Below are positions 10,491-22,044 of a DNA stretch of 64,000 nt, one piece after another. Origin of the DNA: Tetradesmus obliquus. Taxonomy: Eukaryota; Chlorophyta; Chlorophyceae; Sphaeropleales; Scenedesmaceae. Both the position numbers and the translations under genes were made by a program. Under the pieces are notes generated by a model. That model was given only the letters and a program-made list of their open reading frames with translations, had not been told where the DNA came from and did not search any database. How positions within the stretch are numbered: position 1 is the first letter of the stretch; each line of letters starts with the position of its first letter. The DNA lies in assembly GCA_030272155.1 (NCBI GenBank), contig CP126200.1, forward strand, positions 1,798,001 through 1,862,000. The letters are read 5' to 3'.

Positions 10491-12380
10491 AACAACACCT
10501 GCTCATTTAAGACATCAGTCACGCACTGTGCACCTTGTGTCTTGATGGAGTCAGCAATCTTGTCGTGTTGCTTAAGGCGCATGGCGCTAGTGGGATGCAG
10601 TTGCTGCTCAGGTGCGACCTGCAAGCATTGGCAGGGCGTTTCAAAGTCGCATATAACGATGTGTTGTAACTTTTGAGAAGGACAGGCAAGAAGTCTATAT
10701 CTTGTGTGACGGATGTCTTGAAGCTGAAGAGTCACAAGCACACAAGCACCCAGTCTCCTCTCCGTTCGGCCACATTGTGGGGGCCGCCGCTCACGTAATT
10801 GACAGTGCCACCTCACAACACACCTGTAGTCCTCTCTGGATGGTCACTTGATGGTTGAAGTCTATGGCTAAATTGGTGAAGTTTGGCTTCTTGGATGGCA
10901 GTGAAGACGGGCACAGCGCACCGGTACTGCCAGGGAAAAAACAGTCTTTTGCACAGCTCCTGCTCTGCCACTGTGCTGATGGGTCCAATGTCCTCCGCGG
11001 CAGTCGGATGGCGTTTACTGTGTTTTGAGCGCTTTGGAGCAGGCTCTTCAATGGCAGGCGGTAATCGAGCAGCACCAAGACTAGAGCCATGCCCAACAGC
11101 GTGTTGCACTGGGCTGGTGGTGATCACCACGTCGTCGTCCTCACTGTCAGCAACCGGGAGCACTGCGCAGTGAATGCGGCCGGGGGACCGCGAAAGAAAT
11201 CAATGTTGAAATAAGGACCACTTCACAACTTCACAATAGATGAACTTTATTGTGCAATGCTGATGTGCAACAGGAAAAGCTGAAGCAACAGCTAGCACGT
11301 GCATGCATGTGAATCTGTAATCAGTCACCACATCCACCACGCGCAGCATCACCACTCACTTGACTGTATTCTCGCATACAGCTCTTGCTTGTATGCGCTG
11401 AACTTGCGCCGGCCACATCCAGCCTGCTGCCTGGGCACTGTGTCAATGGCCACACCACAGGATCGGAGCGCCCATACATACACAGCAGCGGCACAAAACT
11501 GCACACACCGCATGCTGGAGGCAGCCGTGCGTGGGCTGCACCACCATGTGAACACCACCAGGTGAGATGCTGCGCGTGAAAGATGTTTGACGTAGAAGTG
11601 CAGCAGTGGCGCTGTCACACGGCGAATGAAGAATGTGGTGCAGGACTGACATGTCATGTGCACTGCAATGAGCACCAGGCCGCACACATATCCAATGGTT
11701 GCCGCCAGCTTCTTCAGACGTGATGGTGCTGGTGGCGGATCGTCTCCATGGCATGAGGATTGTGAGCAACAGTGGCAGCTGCCATGAGCGGGACGCTCGT
11801 TGTCCCCGCTAGTGACGCCATCATCACTTGCTGCTGCTTGGTGACCAGCATACGCGTGTAGCTTGGATGCCACCTCCAGGAAACTGCCAGGGACGCTTGA
11901 AAGCAGCCACCAGTTGCTGAACAACAGGTATGGCACTGCTACAAACACTGCCATGATGCTGATGACGCGGCATGCAACCAAAACAGGCAGTTGGAACACT
12001 CCCCACAACAGCCAGCTGCCTGCTGCTTGCAGCATGTTGGGATAGGCAGACACACCAACTACATGGCCAGTGTGCGCACATTTCTCAACTGACAGGCTTC
12101 ACAGCACTGTCAGCATGGCTGAAAAGAGCCTGAAGGGTGCATTGCAGCACTTCATGACAGCCTGTACAGTTGCAGCACTGCCAGGCCTGATCTTCGGCGC
12201 TATGCCACTCCAATCAAGCGGGTAGTCCGTGACAGTGCTAAAGCGCAGCGAGTGATGGCTTGCTGGCGTGTCGGCAGTGACGTTCCTGCTGTACAGTGTG
12301 CTGCTGCCGATGTACGTGCCACACGCAACAACGCAAGCGGATAGAATCAACACAAACGCTACGGGATGTAGTTTAAACAT
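9542..12380 (-). CDS. Uncertain gene: N-terminal membrane region, Gln-rich and Cys/His C-terminal region
   Basis: A tentative minus-strand model. A start ATG at 12380 opens with a hydrophobic signal-like segment (LHPVAFVLILSACVVACG). The frame meets TGA at 12101-12099, then reads on in the same frame to a GTGAGT donor at 11359 through several hydrophobic segments. Next exons are 11162-10824 (SEDDD acidic stretch, then basic KRSKHSKR) and about 10716-9542. The phases of the last three pieces agree. The last exon has two poly-Gln runs, a basic KRKRF, a cluster CSNCHQF..HPGGRGGQHC..QC..C that could bind zinc, and a tail of AAADQP-type repeats. I recognise no family. The TGA could lie in a small intron, mark a pseudogene, or separate two genes. 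The acceptor CAAG at 10717 is weak. Confidence 0.35.
9546..9780. repeat. Imperfect 21-bp tandem repeat in coding sequence
   Basis: About eleven degenerate 21-bp units built on CAGCAGCTGCAGCAGGCTGAT. On the minus strand they encode the seven-residue AAADQPA-type repeats at the C-terminus of the uncertain gene. The Gln/Leu-rich plus-strand reading is the antisense of the same repeat. Confidence 0.85.
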
Positions 12381-12810
12381 GGTTAGGTGTGTATCAACGA
12401 GGACATGAAGAATCGGATCATGCTGTCAGAGAAGGTAGCCACGTATACTGTCTCAAAGCTTAAACCGAGAGTTTCATAAAAGTAAACTGATGATTGGCTG
12501 TATGATAAAGGTGGCCTACTTGCTTTGTTACCATCGACTTGAAAGTCGTCATAACATATTCTTTTGCCGTTCTGACTGTTTAAAATACTTTAAGATGGTG
12601 TTAGAGAACTAAAAATATGCTGGTAAACGACTCTCGTGCGCCTGCTGCGATGCCAGGATTGGGTCACTACGCAGGACTCTTTGGCTTGTGCTGCTTGAGC
12701 AACCAGAACCTGCCCCAATCCATGTTTGCGACTTCAAAAAGACATTACTGCAGTCTAGAACGACTGTTGTTGGTGTTGAACGACTTGCAGTCTGACGTGG
12801 ACGACTCTGG

Positions 12811-12844
12811 TGGCAGGAAAGTCGCTGTAACGACTTTCCTGCCA
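12811..12844. repeat. Perfect 14-bp inverted repeat, 6-nt loop
   Basis: TGGCAGGAAAGTCG at 12811-12824 is followed by the loop CTGTAA and its exact reverse complement at 12831-12844. It is in apparently non-coding DNA. It could be the remnant of a small foldback element or a structured RNA. Confidence 0.9.
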
Positions 12845-13432
12845 CGCGGTTGCCCCCGGGTACTGTTATGCCCCTGCTGTATGCCCCTGCTTGCCCCCGG
12901 TCCTGACATGGGAGTGCTTGGGATCGCTCGATGCATCGAGACATAGCAGCGAAAGATATGGTGAAGGATTCTGGTGCGGTAATGTTGAATAACTGTTCGG
13001 CCAGCACTGCTTCCTGTGGTGGTGCCAGCTGGCGCTGCTGCAGCGCTGCAGCAGGCTCAAGCAGATGCAATGCACCTGAGGGGCAAGCTTGCCTACCGCA
13101 CAAAATGCCTTGTACAGTCTTTCGAACTGTTCACTCGCAGTTTGGGCTCACGGATTTGGATTTTTTGCAAGAATGCACACCGCATCTGGCGTTACAGCGC
13201 AGCCTACATGAAGTGCAGCAAGCAGGGCAAAGTACTGATACCCCGGGTGCTGCACATGCGTGCAAGGGAACTGCTGCTTACCTGATCACTACTCACCTAA
13301 TTCCACTGCCGTGAGAAGAGGCCATGGCTGCAGTAGCTGGCAGCTACTGTGTTGTGGCTCTCAGACATGGCACAATGTACAACATGCACTGTCTTCACCG
13401 CTACCTGCGGCGATGCTGCTGCCACTGCAGTA

Positions 13433-13517
13433 AACCACGTGGTTCACTTATTTGCTGTGTATGATAGCCAGCGTACTGGCTACGCTTTGCTCCCCCTGGT
13501 GACATAACCACGTGGTT
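13433..13517. repeat. Two AACCACGTGGTT palindromes flanking a third palindrome
   Basis: The 12-bp palindrome AACCACGTGGTT occurs at 13433-13444 and again at 13506-13517. Between them lies AGCCAG-CGTA-CTGGCT. CACGTG is the core of the G-box bound by bZIP/bHLH factors in plants and algae. A regulatory role here is only an inference. Confidence 0.6.
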
Positions 13518-14165
13518 TTGCGCACAGTGGCGTGGCCCATGCATAGCCATACGCCTCGCAAAGCAATTTGCTGGTGATGAGGCCAGCTCATCCCGCAAAG
13601 TTTTTGTGGGTGTGGGAGCAGACGCTGCCAGTACGTATGAAGAGTGTATCAGCAAGCGACGCTGCGGCCGCCTTGAGCACATGAGCTTGCACCGTACGCG
13701 TGCAGTGACCCCAGCAAGCTTGCCTTAAGGCAGGAGACACTGCCAGTGTGCAGTGCCTGGCAGCATAGCCACCTCAAGCAGATGTGGGGGCGGCTGAAGC
13801 ACAACGCACTGTTCTCCACTTCAGGTGCTATCAAGTCACCATCACGCAACTGCTGTCTCACAACCCAACAACCTGCTCCTGAGGGCATGAGCTGTCAGTG
13901 ACAGCCTGTCACTAGACAGCAGGTGACGTCATGTGTTTGGTTGGGGTTCTGCCAACAAGTGTCCGCCCTGAGCTGTTTAGAGGCCCGTTGCATGACCTTC
14001 TTTTCCAGTTCTTTTGTGTCACCCCCAGGAGTGTGCTAGCTTCTCGTGACTGATACATCAAGCAGTTGTTGCACCGTTAGCTGGGACACCCTTGGCAGTG
14101 TACAACGCAGCGTACGCTCCATCCTGGTGACGAAAGTAGGAAAAGCACAATCAGTTACAGTTGCG

Positions 14166-15456
14166 ATGAAGAGCTTTGCAAGTGGGAACCTCAGCTCTAA
14201 GATCTTTAGGGAGCTCGCGCTGGACTATGGCATTTCTTACAAAAGCGACCTCCTCTCGAAGCTTGGCATCAAGTCGAAACACAACAGGCTTCTTTACTCG
14301 GTAAGTGCGGCTGTTGCGGGGCGAACGGGCACAGCATGTGCTCCCAGCCTGCCGGTTGCACTGTGCTGCAGGATGAGGCCTGACAGTTGATGCTGTTGCT
14401 GCCCTGCAGAGTTTATGTGCAGCGTTTGCGTTCATCCTGGTGCTCGCAATATGGGCCACTGGGTCTGCTAGGCTACAAACAGAGCAGCTGGCAAGGTGCG
14501 TGGCAGTATTCTGCGACCTGTCCCAGCTGTCGCATCAGCAGTTGTCCTAGTGGTATAGGGCGCTGTACTGGATGGTGGTTTCATTGCAGTCTACCATTTA
14601 ATAACACCAGCTGACAGGCAGGCATAAGCTCAAACTAATTAAAATCATATTTCAAGCACCTTCCTGCAGCTGCCGTCATGGAGAAGATAAGTGCCGCGGC
14701 AGGGCTCACCAGCGCTGGTGCTACCTGTGACATGCAGCAGTGCAGCGCGTGCAATGTTCATTTTTCATTCGCCACAGTAACAGAGCTTTCCTTGCGGAGG
14801 ACAGCAGCCATGCTGGCCTGGCACAGCACGGCAAACTGTTGCAGGGGATTCAAGCATTGTGCAGGCAGGACGCCACGATCATGTTGTGGTGTCTGCTGCT
14901 GCTGGTGCTGTGCAGGGCTGAAACACAACACATCCGGAAAGTGGACCTCCCTAAAAGTGCAACAAACAGCACAGATGCAAGCAGTGCATACATAGCAGCA
15001 GTAGCAGCGGCAGCAGCAGCAGGGAAGGATGCAGCTGCATCTCCAGCAGCAGCAGCGTCGTCAGGGCAGCAGCAGCAACAGCAGCAGCAACAAGAGGGCA
15101 AGGAGCAGCAGCAGCAGCAGCAGCAGCAAAGTGCGCAACAGCAGCAGGATGCAGCAGCTAGTGGATCCCAGCAACAAGCAACGAAGGACAGTGAATCACA
15201 GAAAGCCGCAGGGCAGAGCCCAGCAGCTGCGCCTGCTGCAGGGGCAGCAGCGGCAGCATCAACAGAGCAGGCCGCCACTGCAGCAGCAGCCAGCAGTGCA
15301 GACTCGGCCGCGTCACCTGCTGCTGCTGCTACTGCTAGCAGTGAACAGCAGCAGCAGCAGCAGGAGCAGACGTCTGGCGCAGCTGTAGCAGCAGCAGGTG
15401 CAGGGCAACCAGCGGGAGCTGCTGCTGGAAATGCTACTGATGCAGCTGGGCATTAG
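14166..15456 (+). CDS. Single-membrane-segment protein with Gln/Ala-rich tail (3 exons)
   Basis: Exons 14166-14300, 14410-14495 and 14916-15456 sum to 762 nt, 253 residues, with phases 0 and 2 matching. The first 45 residues are basic and hydrophilic. Exon 2 supplies one hydrophobic segment, LCAAFAFILVLAIWATG (about residues 47-63), which should be a transmembrane anchor. The rest is a low-complexity tail of Ala, Gln and Ser from about residue 90 on, with no recognisable domain. I cannot name a family. The first in-frame ATG is used; a GTG-initiated extension is open upstream but unsupported. The exon chain and TM segment make a real gene likely. The last intron ends in CTGCTGCTGGTGCTGTGCAG, a CTG-type acceptor seen repeatedly in this window. 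Confidence 0.6.
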
Positions 15457-15653
15457 CACAGAGCATTTCTTGTGTTTTTGTGGTTTGCAGTTAGGCGTAG
15501 CCCCATGCAGCAGCTGCTGCAGTGGTGCAGTGCTGGTGCAAGCAAACAGCCAAGGGAAGCACTGCTGCCTGTGGTTGCAAGCAGCAGCCCAGCAGAGCAT
15601 ATGCACTGTTCTGCTCTGTCAGCTGGACGTGGTTTGTTTGTGATGGCTCTTTG

Positions 15654-15658
15654 TGTAA
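15654..15658 (+). promoter_or_regulatory. TGTAA polyadenylation signal
   Basis: TGTAA, the usual chlorophyte poly(A) signal, lies about 200 nt after the stop codon of the preceding plus-strand gene. Confidence 0.6.
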
Positions 15659-15688
15659 CAGATGGCAGCTCCTTGTATAGTAGTAAGT

Positions 15689-15710
15689 AGGCAACGCTTT
15701 TGCGTTGCCT
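15689..15710. terminator. Perfect 9-bp hairpin with TTTT loop
   Basis: AGGCAACGC, TTTT and GCGTTGCCT form an exact stem-loop about 30 nt after the TGTAA signal. The place fits a 3'-end or intergenic structure between two plus-strand genes. In a nuclear genome a terminator role is a guess. Confidence 0.4.
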
Positions 15711-15973
15711 TCCCCAGCAGTGTTATGTTTGCGTCAGTTGGTCTAGGGTTTGGGCCTGGTGATGGCTGATCACAGCATGCGGCACCTCAATTGCTACCAC
15801 GCTGCCACAGTGAACAACTTGAACAGTCAGCTGCTTCGCATCGATGCAGCAGACCCACCAAACAGCACTTCAGACATCTGCTCCAGTGACCATCCCGCGC
15901 TTTCCGCATCTGAACTGTACTGCCGCTTGTTCAATCAATAAATCTTTAATCAACGATCGTAGTGTGCACGTCA

Positions 15974-17373
15974 ATGCGACAATTACAAGCAGGAACATCC
16001 TCTTGTCTCAGGCGTGCCTCCCCTGCAGCTGTGAGGACCAGACACCGAGCTGTGGTGTGCAACTCGCAGCTGGGCCTCTTGTACACGAGCTGCTCGGGAT
16101 CGACAGCACACGCTGCCGAACTGATTCATCGAAGCCTTGGGGCAGCATGCAGCTCGCCTATAGACGTGCAGCACGGCCTGCCAACTGGCTTGCAGCAGTT
16201 TGATGGATTCATTGTTGGAGCCCCCACATACAACACAAACGCCACTTGCCAAAGGACAGGCACTGCTTGGGACGATCTACTGTACAGCGGGGCGCTACAG
16301 GAGCTGCAGCTTGAGGTATGTGCCTAGCATGTCAGCTGTTGCAACTGCCAGGCTGGCTGGCTGGCAGCTGCTGCTGCATAAGTAGACTGGGAGTGTGGCC
16401 TGTGCTTTGGCAGCATGCATAAGCTGCAGCTGGTGCAGGCCTGCAGTTTTGAGGAAACGGCTTCCGATCGTTTATCCCATCTAGCAGCCGGTGTTCTGCT
16501 GTCAGCCTTGGATCAAGACTCTTGATTAAAGCTCCGAGCTGCTTTTCTATCCTGCAAACATCACAGCAAGCTGTGATCACACAAGTCTGATCCAGCGCTG
16601 CGCAATTTCTGTGCTGCTGCTTGTCAGCATCTCCCGCTGAGCGTGCTGGACTCACAAAACATGCATGGTTTCCTGGTGTCGTCACTGCTGCTGCTGCTGC
16701 TGCTGTGGCAGGGAAAGCCCTTTGCAGTGTTTGGCTGTGGTGACGCGGTTTGCTTCAAGAACAACTTTGCAGATGCTGTTGGCGAGGTGAGCACAGCAGC
16801 AGCTGACCAGCAGTGTTAGATCTTTTGCTACACAGCGCCATGCCACGACCAAGACTGCTGTGGACATGCTTTACTTGCATCAGCTTACTGGCATGTGGCC
16901 ATGCCTGCAGCAAGTAGGTGCCGCAAATTGAGCATTCCGTGTAGTGCCAGCTGCTTGCATTTGCGGAACATGACAAGCTGCACGTGCACAGACCCTTGAA
17001 ATCCTTGTTGTATGCATGGCAAACACAAGCCATGCAACATGTGTTCTGTGTTGAGCTTCCGTGTATTTCCGGCTGCATTGTATTGCAGCTCCATGACGTG
17101 CTGGCAGCAGTAGGAGGCGTTCCCCTGAGCTCCAGCTACTGCTGCCCATCCAGCTACCTCATGCAGCACTCCAAAGCCATACGCACAGCAGCAACAGGCA
17201 CCCGGCAGCGCAGCAGCAGCAGCAGCAGCAGCGGCAACAGCAGCCGGTTTGTGGGCTTACCTTTGGATTGTGTCAACCAGCCAGAGCTGTCAGCTGACCG
17301 CATCAGCAGCTGGTGTGAGCAGCTGGTGCAGCAGCTGCAACAGGAGCATCCTGGTGCGTTTATCACTAATTAG
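15974..17373 (+). CDS. FLD: Flavodoxin with plastid-type transit peptide (3 exons)
   Basis: Exons 15974-16315, 16712-16786 and 17089-17373 give 233 residues with all junctions in phase 0. Flavodoxin is an FMN electron carrier that can replace ferredoxin at photosystem I, typically under iron shortage. Seen here: an Arg/Ser/Ala-rich N-terminus ending near RHRAVVC, like a plastid transit peptide. Then GLLYTSCSGSTAHAAELI (phosphate-binding loop), FDGFIVGAPTYNT, GTAWDDLLY, GKPFAVFGCGDA..NNFADAVGE, LHDVLAAVGG, and LDCVNQPELS near the end. All are in family order. The residue that is often Trp in the first FMN loop is Tyr (APTYN), and the second FMN loop has Cys-Phe in place of the usual Tyr. A Ser-rich loop is inserted before FVGLPLD. 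The intron before exon 2 ends in CTG repeats. Confidence 0.88.
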
Positions 17374-17709
17374 TATCAGATGCATAAACCGCCAGCTATC
17401 TCAGCTTGAATCAGCTCTGCCCTGTGGCTCATTTGTTGAGCATATGGGCAGTTGATTCTGCGTGTCCGGTGTCACTTGCAGTCAGTGTGGCAGCAGCAGA
17501 TCTACTCATCAATAGAGTTGCTGAGCAAACTGCTCAGCATGTCTAGCCTGTTTGTTCACAAGTCAGCATTGGAGCGAAATATCTCAGCACGTCTGCGGCG
17601 CATGTACCATGTAGCCATGCTGTACCAGTAGGCAGCCATTCTGGGTCAATGGTGCTGTATATGCTTTATATGTTTTGTTGCAGGCGTCCTGTCACCTGTC
17701 TCCGCCAGT

Positions 17710-17993
17710 ATGCAGCAGCAGCCGATGCAGCAGCAGCAGCAGCAGCAGCTGGCAATAGGCGACTGGCCAGCCGAGTGGCCCCGCCAAGGATTATTTCAAG
17801 CCGAGTACCTAAAAGGGTTTAGGTTTGTGGACCGCTGGTATCAGCTGGGAGACAGATGGTACCGCTTTCATGATGAGGGTTTTCAAGTTAGGGCGGGGTT
17901 CAGGGAGCATGCTGTGTACACGTATGCTTATAGCGACATCTTGGCAGTGGAAGTGCAGCAACTGCAGCAGCAGCATGCTGAGCAACATGGCTT

Positions 17994-18032
<39 letters not shown>

Positions 18033-18261
18033 TGTTGTGGAACAGGAGGTATGGGTCAAAGTACGGCAGTCAAGAACCAGCAGCAGCAGCAGCAGCAGTA
18101 GCAGCAGCAGCGGCATGCCCAGCAGTAGGCTGTTGGTGCTGAAGGGTGTGGAGAGCTGGAATGGCAGCAACACGTTAGCAGAGTTCCTGCGGCTGCAGAT
18201 GCAGCTGCACGGCGACAGCAGCGCATTGTCAAGGGCTGTGCATGCTGGCCTGCTACTTTGA
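17710..18261 (+). CDS. Unknown protein with Trp/Tyr-rich region and Ser runs
   Basis: An uninterrupted 183-codon frame. After a Gln-rich start comes a segment rich in aromatic and charged residues (DWPAEWPRQGLF, RFVDRWYQLGDRWYRF, VYTYAYSDILAVEV) that looks like real folded protein. Two poly-Ser runs follow, then RLLVLKGVES and LAEFLRLQMQL. I recognise no domain. A TTTGTTGCAG acceptor ends at 17683 just upstream, so this may be a terminal exon whose 5' exons I could not join. A 17480-17632 segment after a good CTTGCAG acceptor is a possible partner, but its phase does not fit. Confidence 0.45.
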
Positions 18262-19630
18262 TGCGGTGCTACGTGTGCTCTGCATCGTGGATATTACAAG
18301 GTGCATTGAAAGTGTGCAGCTTGCCCTCGCGTGAATTTCATTGTAGTACTTTGTGAATATAAAAATGGCATGTCTAGTTGCGGTGGTTGAGCATTCGTTT
18401 CAAGTTCAGCTTGGTGCTTGGCCAGCTACGTGCTGTGAAGTGCCCCATGACCCCAGGGGCATCGACCTTGCTGCAGCATCTGCGTCAGCGCTGACTCATC
18501 ACGGTGACGCAGGTGCTGCTGCAGCTGCTGCTGTTGATGCGGCTGCAAGCTGCAAGGGGCATGTGCTGGGTAGAGTTTGCTGTAGGGGGAGATTGCCAAC
18601 AGCAGCGGCGGCGCCATGATGCTGGGTGCTGTTGCGCCCTCACGCCGCTGCCCTGCATAGGTGTGCGTGCTGTTCTGACGCGTGCCTTGGGCGAAGTGCA
18701 CCGCCCGCTGTCTTGTGCATTGTACCTCTGTGCTTGCGTGTGCTGCCTTCCGGCTTGCGTTCACAGCTTGCTGTGAAAGTGCTCAGCCTGTGAATCTGCA
18801 TGTGTGGCATGTGACCGGTCAGTCAGCTGCTGCATTTTCACGGGACCGATTCGATACACCATGCTATGGGAGTACCTGCCTAGAATTCTTAAGTGTTGTC
18901 AATGGGTTTGGAGCTGACATAACAGTCACTGGATGCCGCTGCTGCCGGCCACTCATGTGTGTGCTCAGCATGCTTGCATCGTTCATTCAGCAGAGGGACC
19001 ATTGCATTTGCCACATTGCCTGCAGCTCTCATCCCTGCGGTGGTGCGTGTATCACCCCATCGTTTGTAGGCTTCGCTTGTGCTAGCCGTCATGCCATGGC
19101 GAGACAAAGTTGTCACTCTGCAGGTGTAACCAGTGTGTCAGCTGTGAGATTAGCACATGTCACTTTGTCATGACAGATGCCACTTGGCCAGCATGCACGG
19201 TATATAAGGCCTACCAGCAACCGACCAAGTCAGTGGCAGCCCACCTGTTGTGAAAGGAAACCTTACTCATCCACTCCGCACTTACACACTCGTGGCCACC
19301 CTGTTGCTCAGCCTCTTGCTTCGTCTTTTGTCCTGGTGCTGCTGCCGCTAGCAGAGGCGTCTTTAAACGGTTATCCTCCTACTTTCGAGTACGTGGATCC
19401 AAAAAACACGGGACACGGTGCGCTGTGTCTCGCGCCTTTGCGAATCCCCGTCAGGGCCGCGAGACAGCTCGCCTGCTCTGCCTCTCCTTGCGCTTGTCTG
19501 TTGCTCGCTGCTATACATCGATACAACACTCCTACAATCTCTTTAGCTCAGCGGAGTTGCGGCAACACGCTGGCCCAGCTTTCCCGCCGCAAGCAGCAGC
19601 TGCCTGGTGTCGAAGAAGGGGTGCGCCAGC
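18262..19630. other. Intergenic; promoter-like DNA at right end
   Basis: No gene is recognised. A TATATAA box at 19201-19207 and the pyrimidine-rich DNA after it suggest a plus-strand promoter and leader for the small gene model starting at 19631. Confidence 0.4.
19201..19207 (+). promoter_or_regulatory. TATA box
   Basis: TATATAA in otherwise GC-rich DNA. It lies about 430 bp upstream of the ATG at 19631, so a long leader would be needed. Confidence 0.35.
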
Positions 19631-20014
19631 ATGCACACCTGCCTGCCAGGTAAGCTGAGCTCGGAGCATTTAGGTTGCTGAATAAGCTCTGCATGGCTAG
19701 CTGCTGGCCAGTATGTTCGGCTGCTGCTGCACCTTGCAAAGACATGCCAGGGAGCTGCCAGCAAGTGGACCTGCAAGATGCATCCCTGCTGCTTCATCAG
19801 CAACAGTAGCATGCATGCTCATGCCTACTGTCGAACGTCTGCACCTGCCGGCAGCAAAGCTTTGCAATTGGCAGTAGGCTGTGCTACTGTTACTGGGTGC
19901 CATTGCTGCAGCAACAGATGCTGCTCAGCGCAAGTTTCTGCAGCTGTTGGAAGCAGCACAGCTGCTGCCGCTGCGCCTGCTCCTGTGCTGCTGCTGCTCC
20001 TGTTGCTGTTGCTC

Positions 20015-20051
<37 letters not shown>

Positions 20052-20754
20052 AAAATCATCGAAGGGCTGTGGATGCAGCAGCAGCTCGTGACCAACATCC
20101 GCCAACAGGTGACGGCCTGCTGGCTTCCGCTGTCCAGACATGGGTTGCATGGTGGCATGTGTGGTAGCATCAGTTGCATCTTTGGGACACCACTGGCCTG
20201 TCTTTGCGCTGACCAGAGGTGGCTGCTGCCACAGCCGCTTAGTAGGCCGGGGCAGCTGCTGCAGGCTTGTACATGTGCCAGACAGCAGGCAGATCAGTAT
20301 GGGCTGGTGACTTTGCACGTCGCGCTTGGCATCGCGTGCTGTTTGCAGGGTAGCCCTCCTGCAGTCACTCAAGAAGGCCCCAGCACTTGTTGTCAGCAGT
20401 GCCCACAGCCGGGCATGCGCACGGCTGGCGATTGCCACATGACAGCTGGATGGGGGCAGTTGATGTCTGCACCAGCACAAACATGTGCTTGCCAGGTGAG
20501 CTGGAGTTGCGACAGTATACTGTTCAACAGTCTGTAGTGCAGAGGCACTGCAGGGCAAGTTGCCTGTCGGGGTGTGCCTATGCTGCTGCAGCTTGCAGGA
20601 TCTGCCAAGCAATATCGCCTGGGCTGTGCTGCAGCTTGCAGGAGCTGCCAAGCAGTATTCTACAATATCGCCTGGGCTGTGCTGCAGCTTGCAGGAGCTT
20701 GCAGAGCTGCCAAGAAATACGGCCTGGCACCTGCGCCTTGCCAGGGAGCGATGA
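19631..20754 (+). CDS. Tentative small gene (3 exons, about 91 residues)
   Basis: Tentative exons 19631-19649, 19912-20108 and 20695-20754 sum to 276 nt with matching phases. The donor CCAG|GTAAGC of exon 1 is strong. Exon 2 reads DAAQRKFLQLLEAAQLLPLRL, then a Cys run from a TGC repeat, then IIEGLWMQQQLVTNIRQQ. Exon 3 reads ELAELPRNTAWHLRLARER and stop. The helix-like, amphipathic character suggests coding sequence, but I cannot assign a family. The Cys run may in truth be an intron. Exon 3 is preceded by two decayed copies of its own acceptor edge. Confidence 0.3.
20585..20735 (+). repeat. Three copies of an exon edge with acceptor
   Basis: CTGCAGCTTGCAG followed by a CTGCCAAG-type exon start occurs three times within 150 bp. 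The first two continue into TCGCCTGGGCTGTG. The last continues into ACGGCCTGGCACC and is the one with an open reading. All three keep a usable AG acceptor. Confidence 0.7.
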
Positions 20755-22044
20755 GTTCATCAGCGTCCTTTGTATGCAGCAGCCATTTCTTCCAGGGCGC
20801 GCAGCTAGCACGCTGTTTTGCCCTCGAGTGCACCAGCAGCAGAGGCTCAGTCTTCAGGCGGCCACTGAGCAGCGCTAGAGGCACCACTGATGCTGCAGCA
20901 GCGACACTGCCGCTGGCAGCTGGCAGCTGTCGTGCTCGCAATGCAGTGCCGCGGGGAAGCACTGACCAGAGGGTCACCCTCACACGGTGTCGCATCTCAC
21001 CATGGTTTCAAACCATGCCTACGTTAGGCAGACGCAAGTTCGTCAGAGGAGAGGGGGTGGGGGGGCACAATGTTCACATGCAACAGCAGTCTTCCTCTCT
21101 TGCTTTGTTGCATGGTGCTTGGTTATCGCGCTGTAAGCACAGCATCTGTGTGTGTAACATACCATGCGCTAAAGCCAAGGGCTTTACAAGCTAGCGGTTT
21201 CATGGTTTAGGTGTTCCAAGGGCCACATGACGCTGCACAGTGTATGAAATTTTCAAAATGGAAATGATCTCCACAAAACCGTGTTTGGCTTTGCTCAATC
21301 ACTGGAGTGATCCACGACAAGTGCTGCGATTGCTGCTGAACCTCATAGAGGTGCAAGACAGCAAGCACAGGAAGGAGACTAAGACTCATGGTGATGACTG
21401 CTGTGCTTGGTGTGCTTCTGTGCAAGCCTTTCCACTACCACAAGCACAGTCATGGACACCCTGTGCAGTAGTAAATTCTCCCTGTTACATCATCTCTGTT
21501 TTCAGCAGACATGTGTGAGCTCTTGTTATCCATGTCTGTACAAGCACTGCTTGAAGGTGCGCAGATTTGCTTGTTTTCATGTTCAACTGTCCATCTTTGC
21601 AAGTATGCTTGCTGAACCTCTAAGCAGTGCACGCATCACCAGTAGTCAACTTCGCAGGAGATGCCATTGACCGAAGAACAGTGTTTGCAAGGCGTGCAAT
21701 CCAAAAGCAGCAAGCACCAACAACATGATAGATAGAGGGGTTACATGGTGTGTTCATGCGGCACACGCCACCACTAACACCTGGTCAATAGGTTGCAGCA
21801 CCAAAATATGCGCTTCTGGAGCCCACGTGTTTAACCATCACATCTTAGGCCTCGGCTCAGCGATAATTGTGCAAGCCCAGTCAGCATGACCGCAACAAGC
21901 GCCCATCGTCCACGAGGCTCACTGAGCTGACAGCTCTGTGCTTCTGTGCATAGTCAGGCAGCTGCACGCAAGCTGCACGCAAGCTGCCAGATTGTGATGT
22001 TATCTGCCAGCAGCGCTGTATCATCTAGTTGCTGCAGGCTTCCT
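20755..22044. other. No gene recognised
   Basis: A 148-codon open frame from ATG 20751 has a Ser/Arg/Ala-rich start but no recognisable domain and no supporting splice structure. A near-palindrome CATGGTTT-C-AAACCATG sits at 21001-21017. Otherwise nothing is seen. Confidence 0.4.

Larger units (their letters stand above)
12381..14165. other. No confident gene; several short palindromes
   Basis: This interval separates a minus-strand gene starting at 12380 from a plus-strand gene starting at 14166, so it may hold both promoters. No exon chain is convincing. It contains a perfect hairpin (12811-12844) and a group of palindromes (13433-13517), listed separately. Confidence 0.45.

Noticed and set aside
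17480-17632. Terminal exon of flavodoxin or first exon of the next gene (SVWQQQIYSSIELLSK)
   Set aside because: A good CTTGCAG acceptor precedes it, but no donor in flavodoxin exon 3 gives its phase, and its own end does not join 17710 in phase. Left unassigned.
19881-20050. Poly-Leu / poly-Cys membrane protein
   Set aside because: The hydrophobic run is just the CTG/TGC repeat read in different frames.
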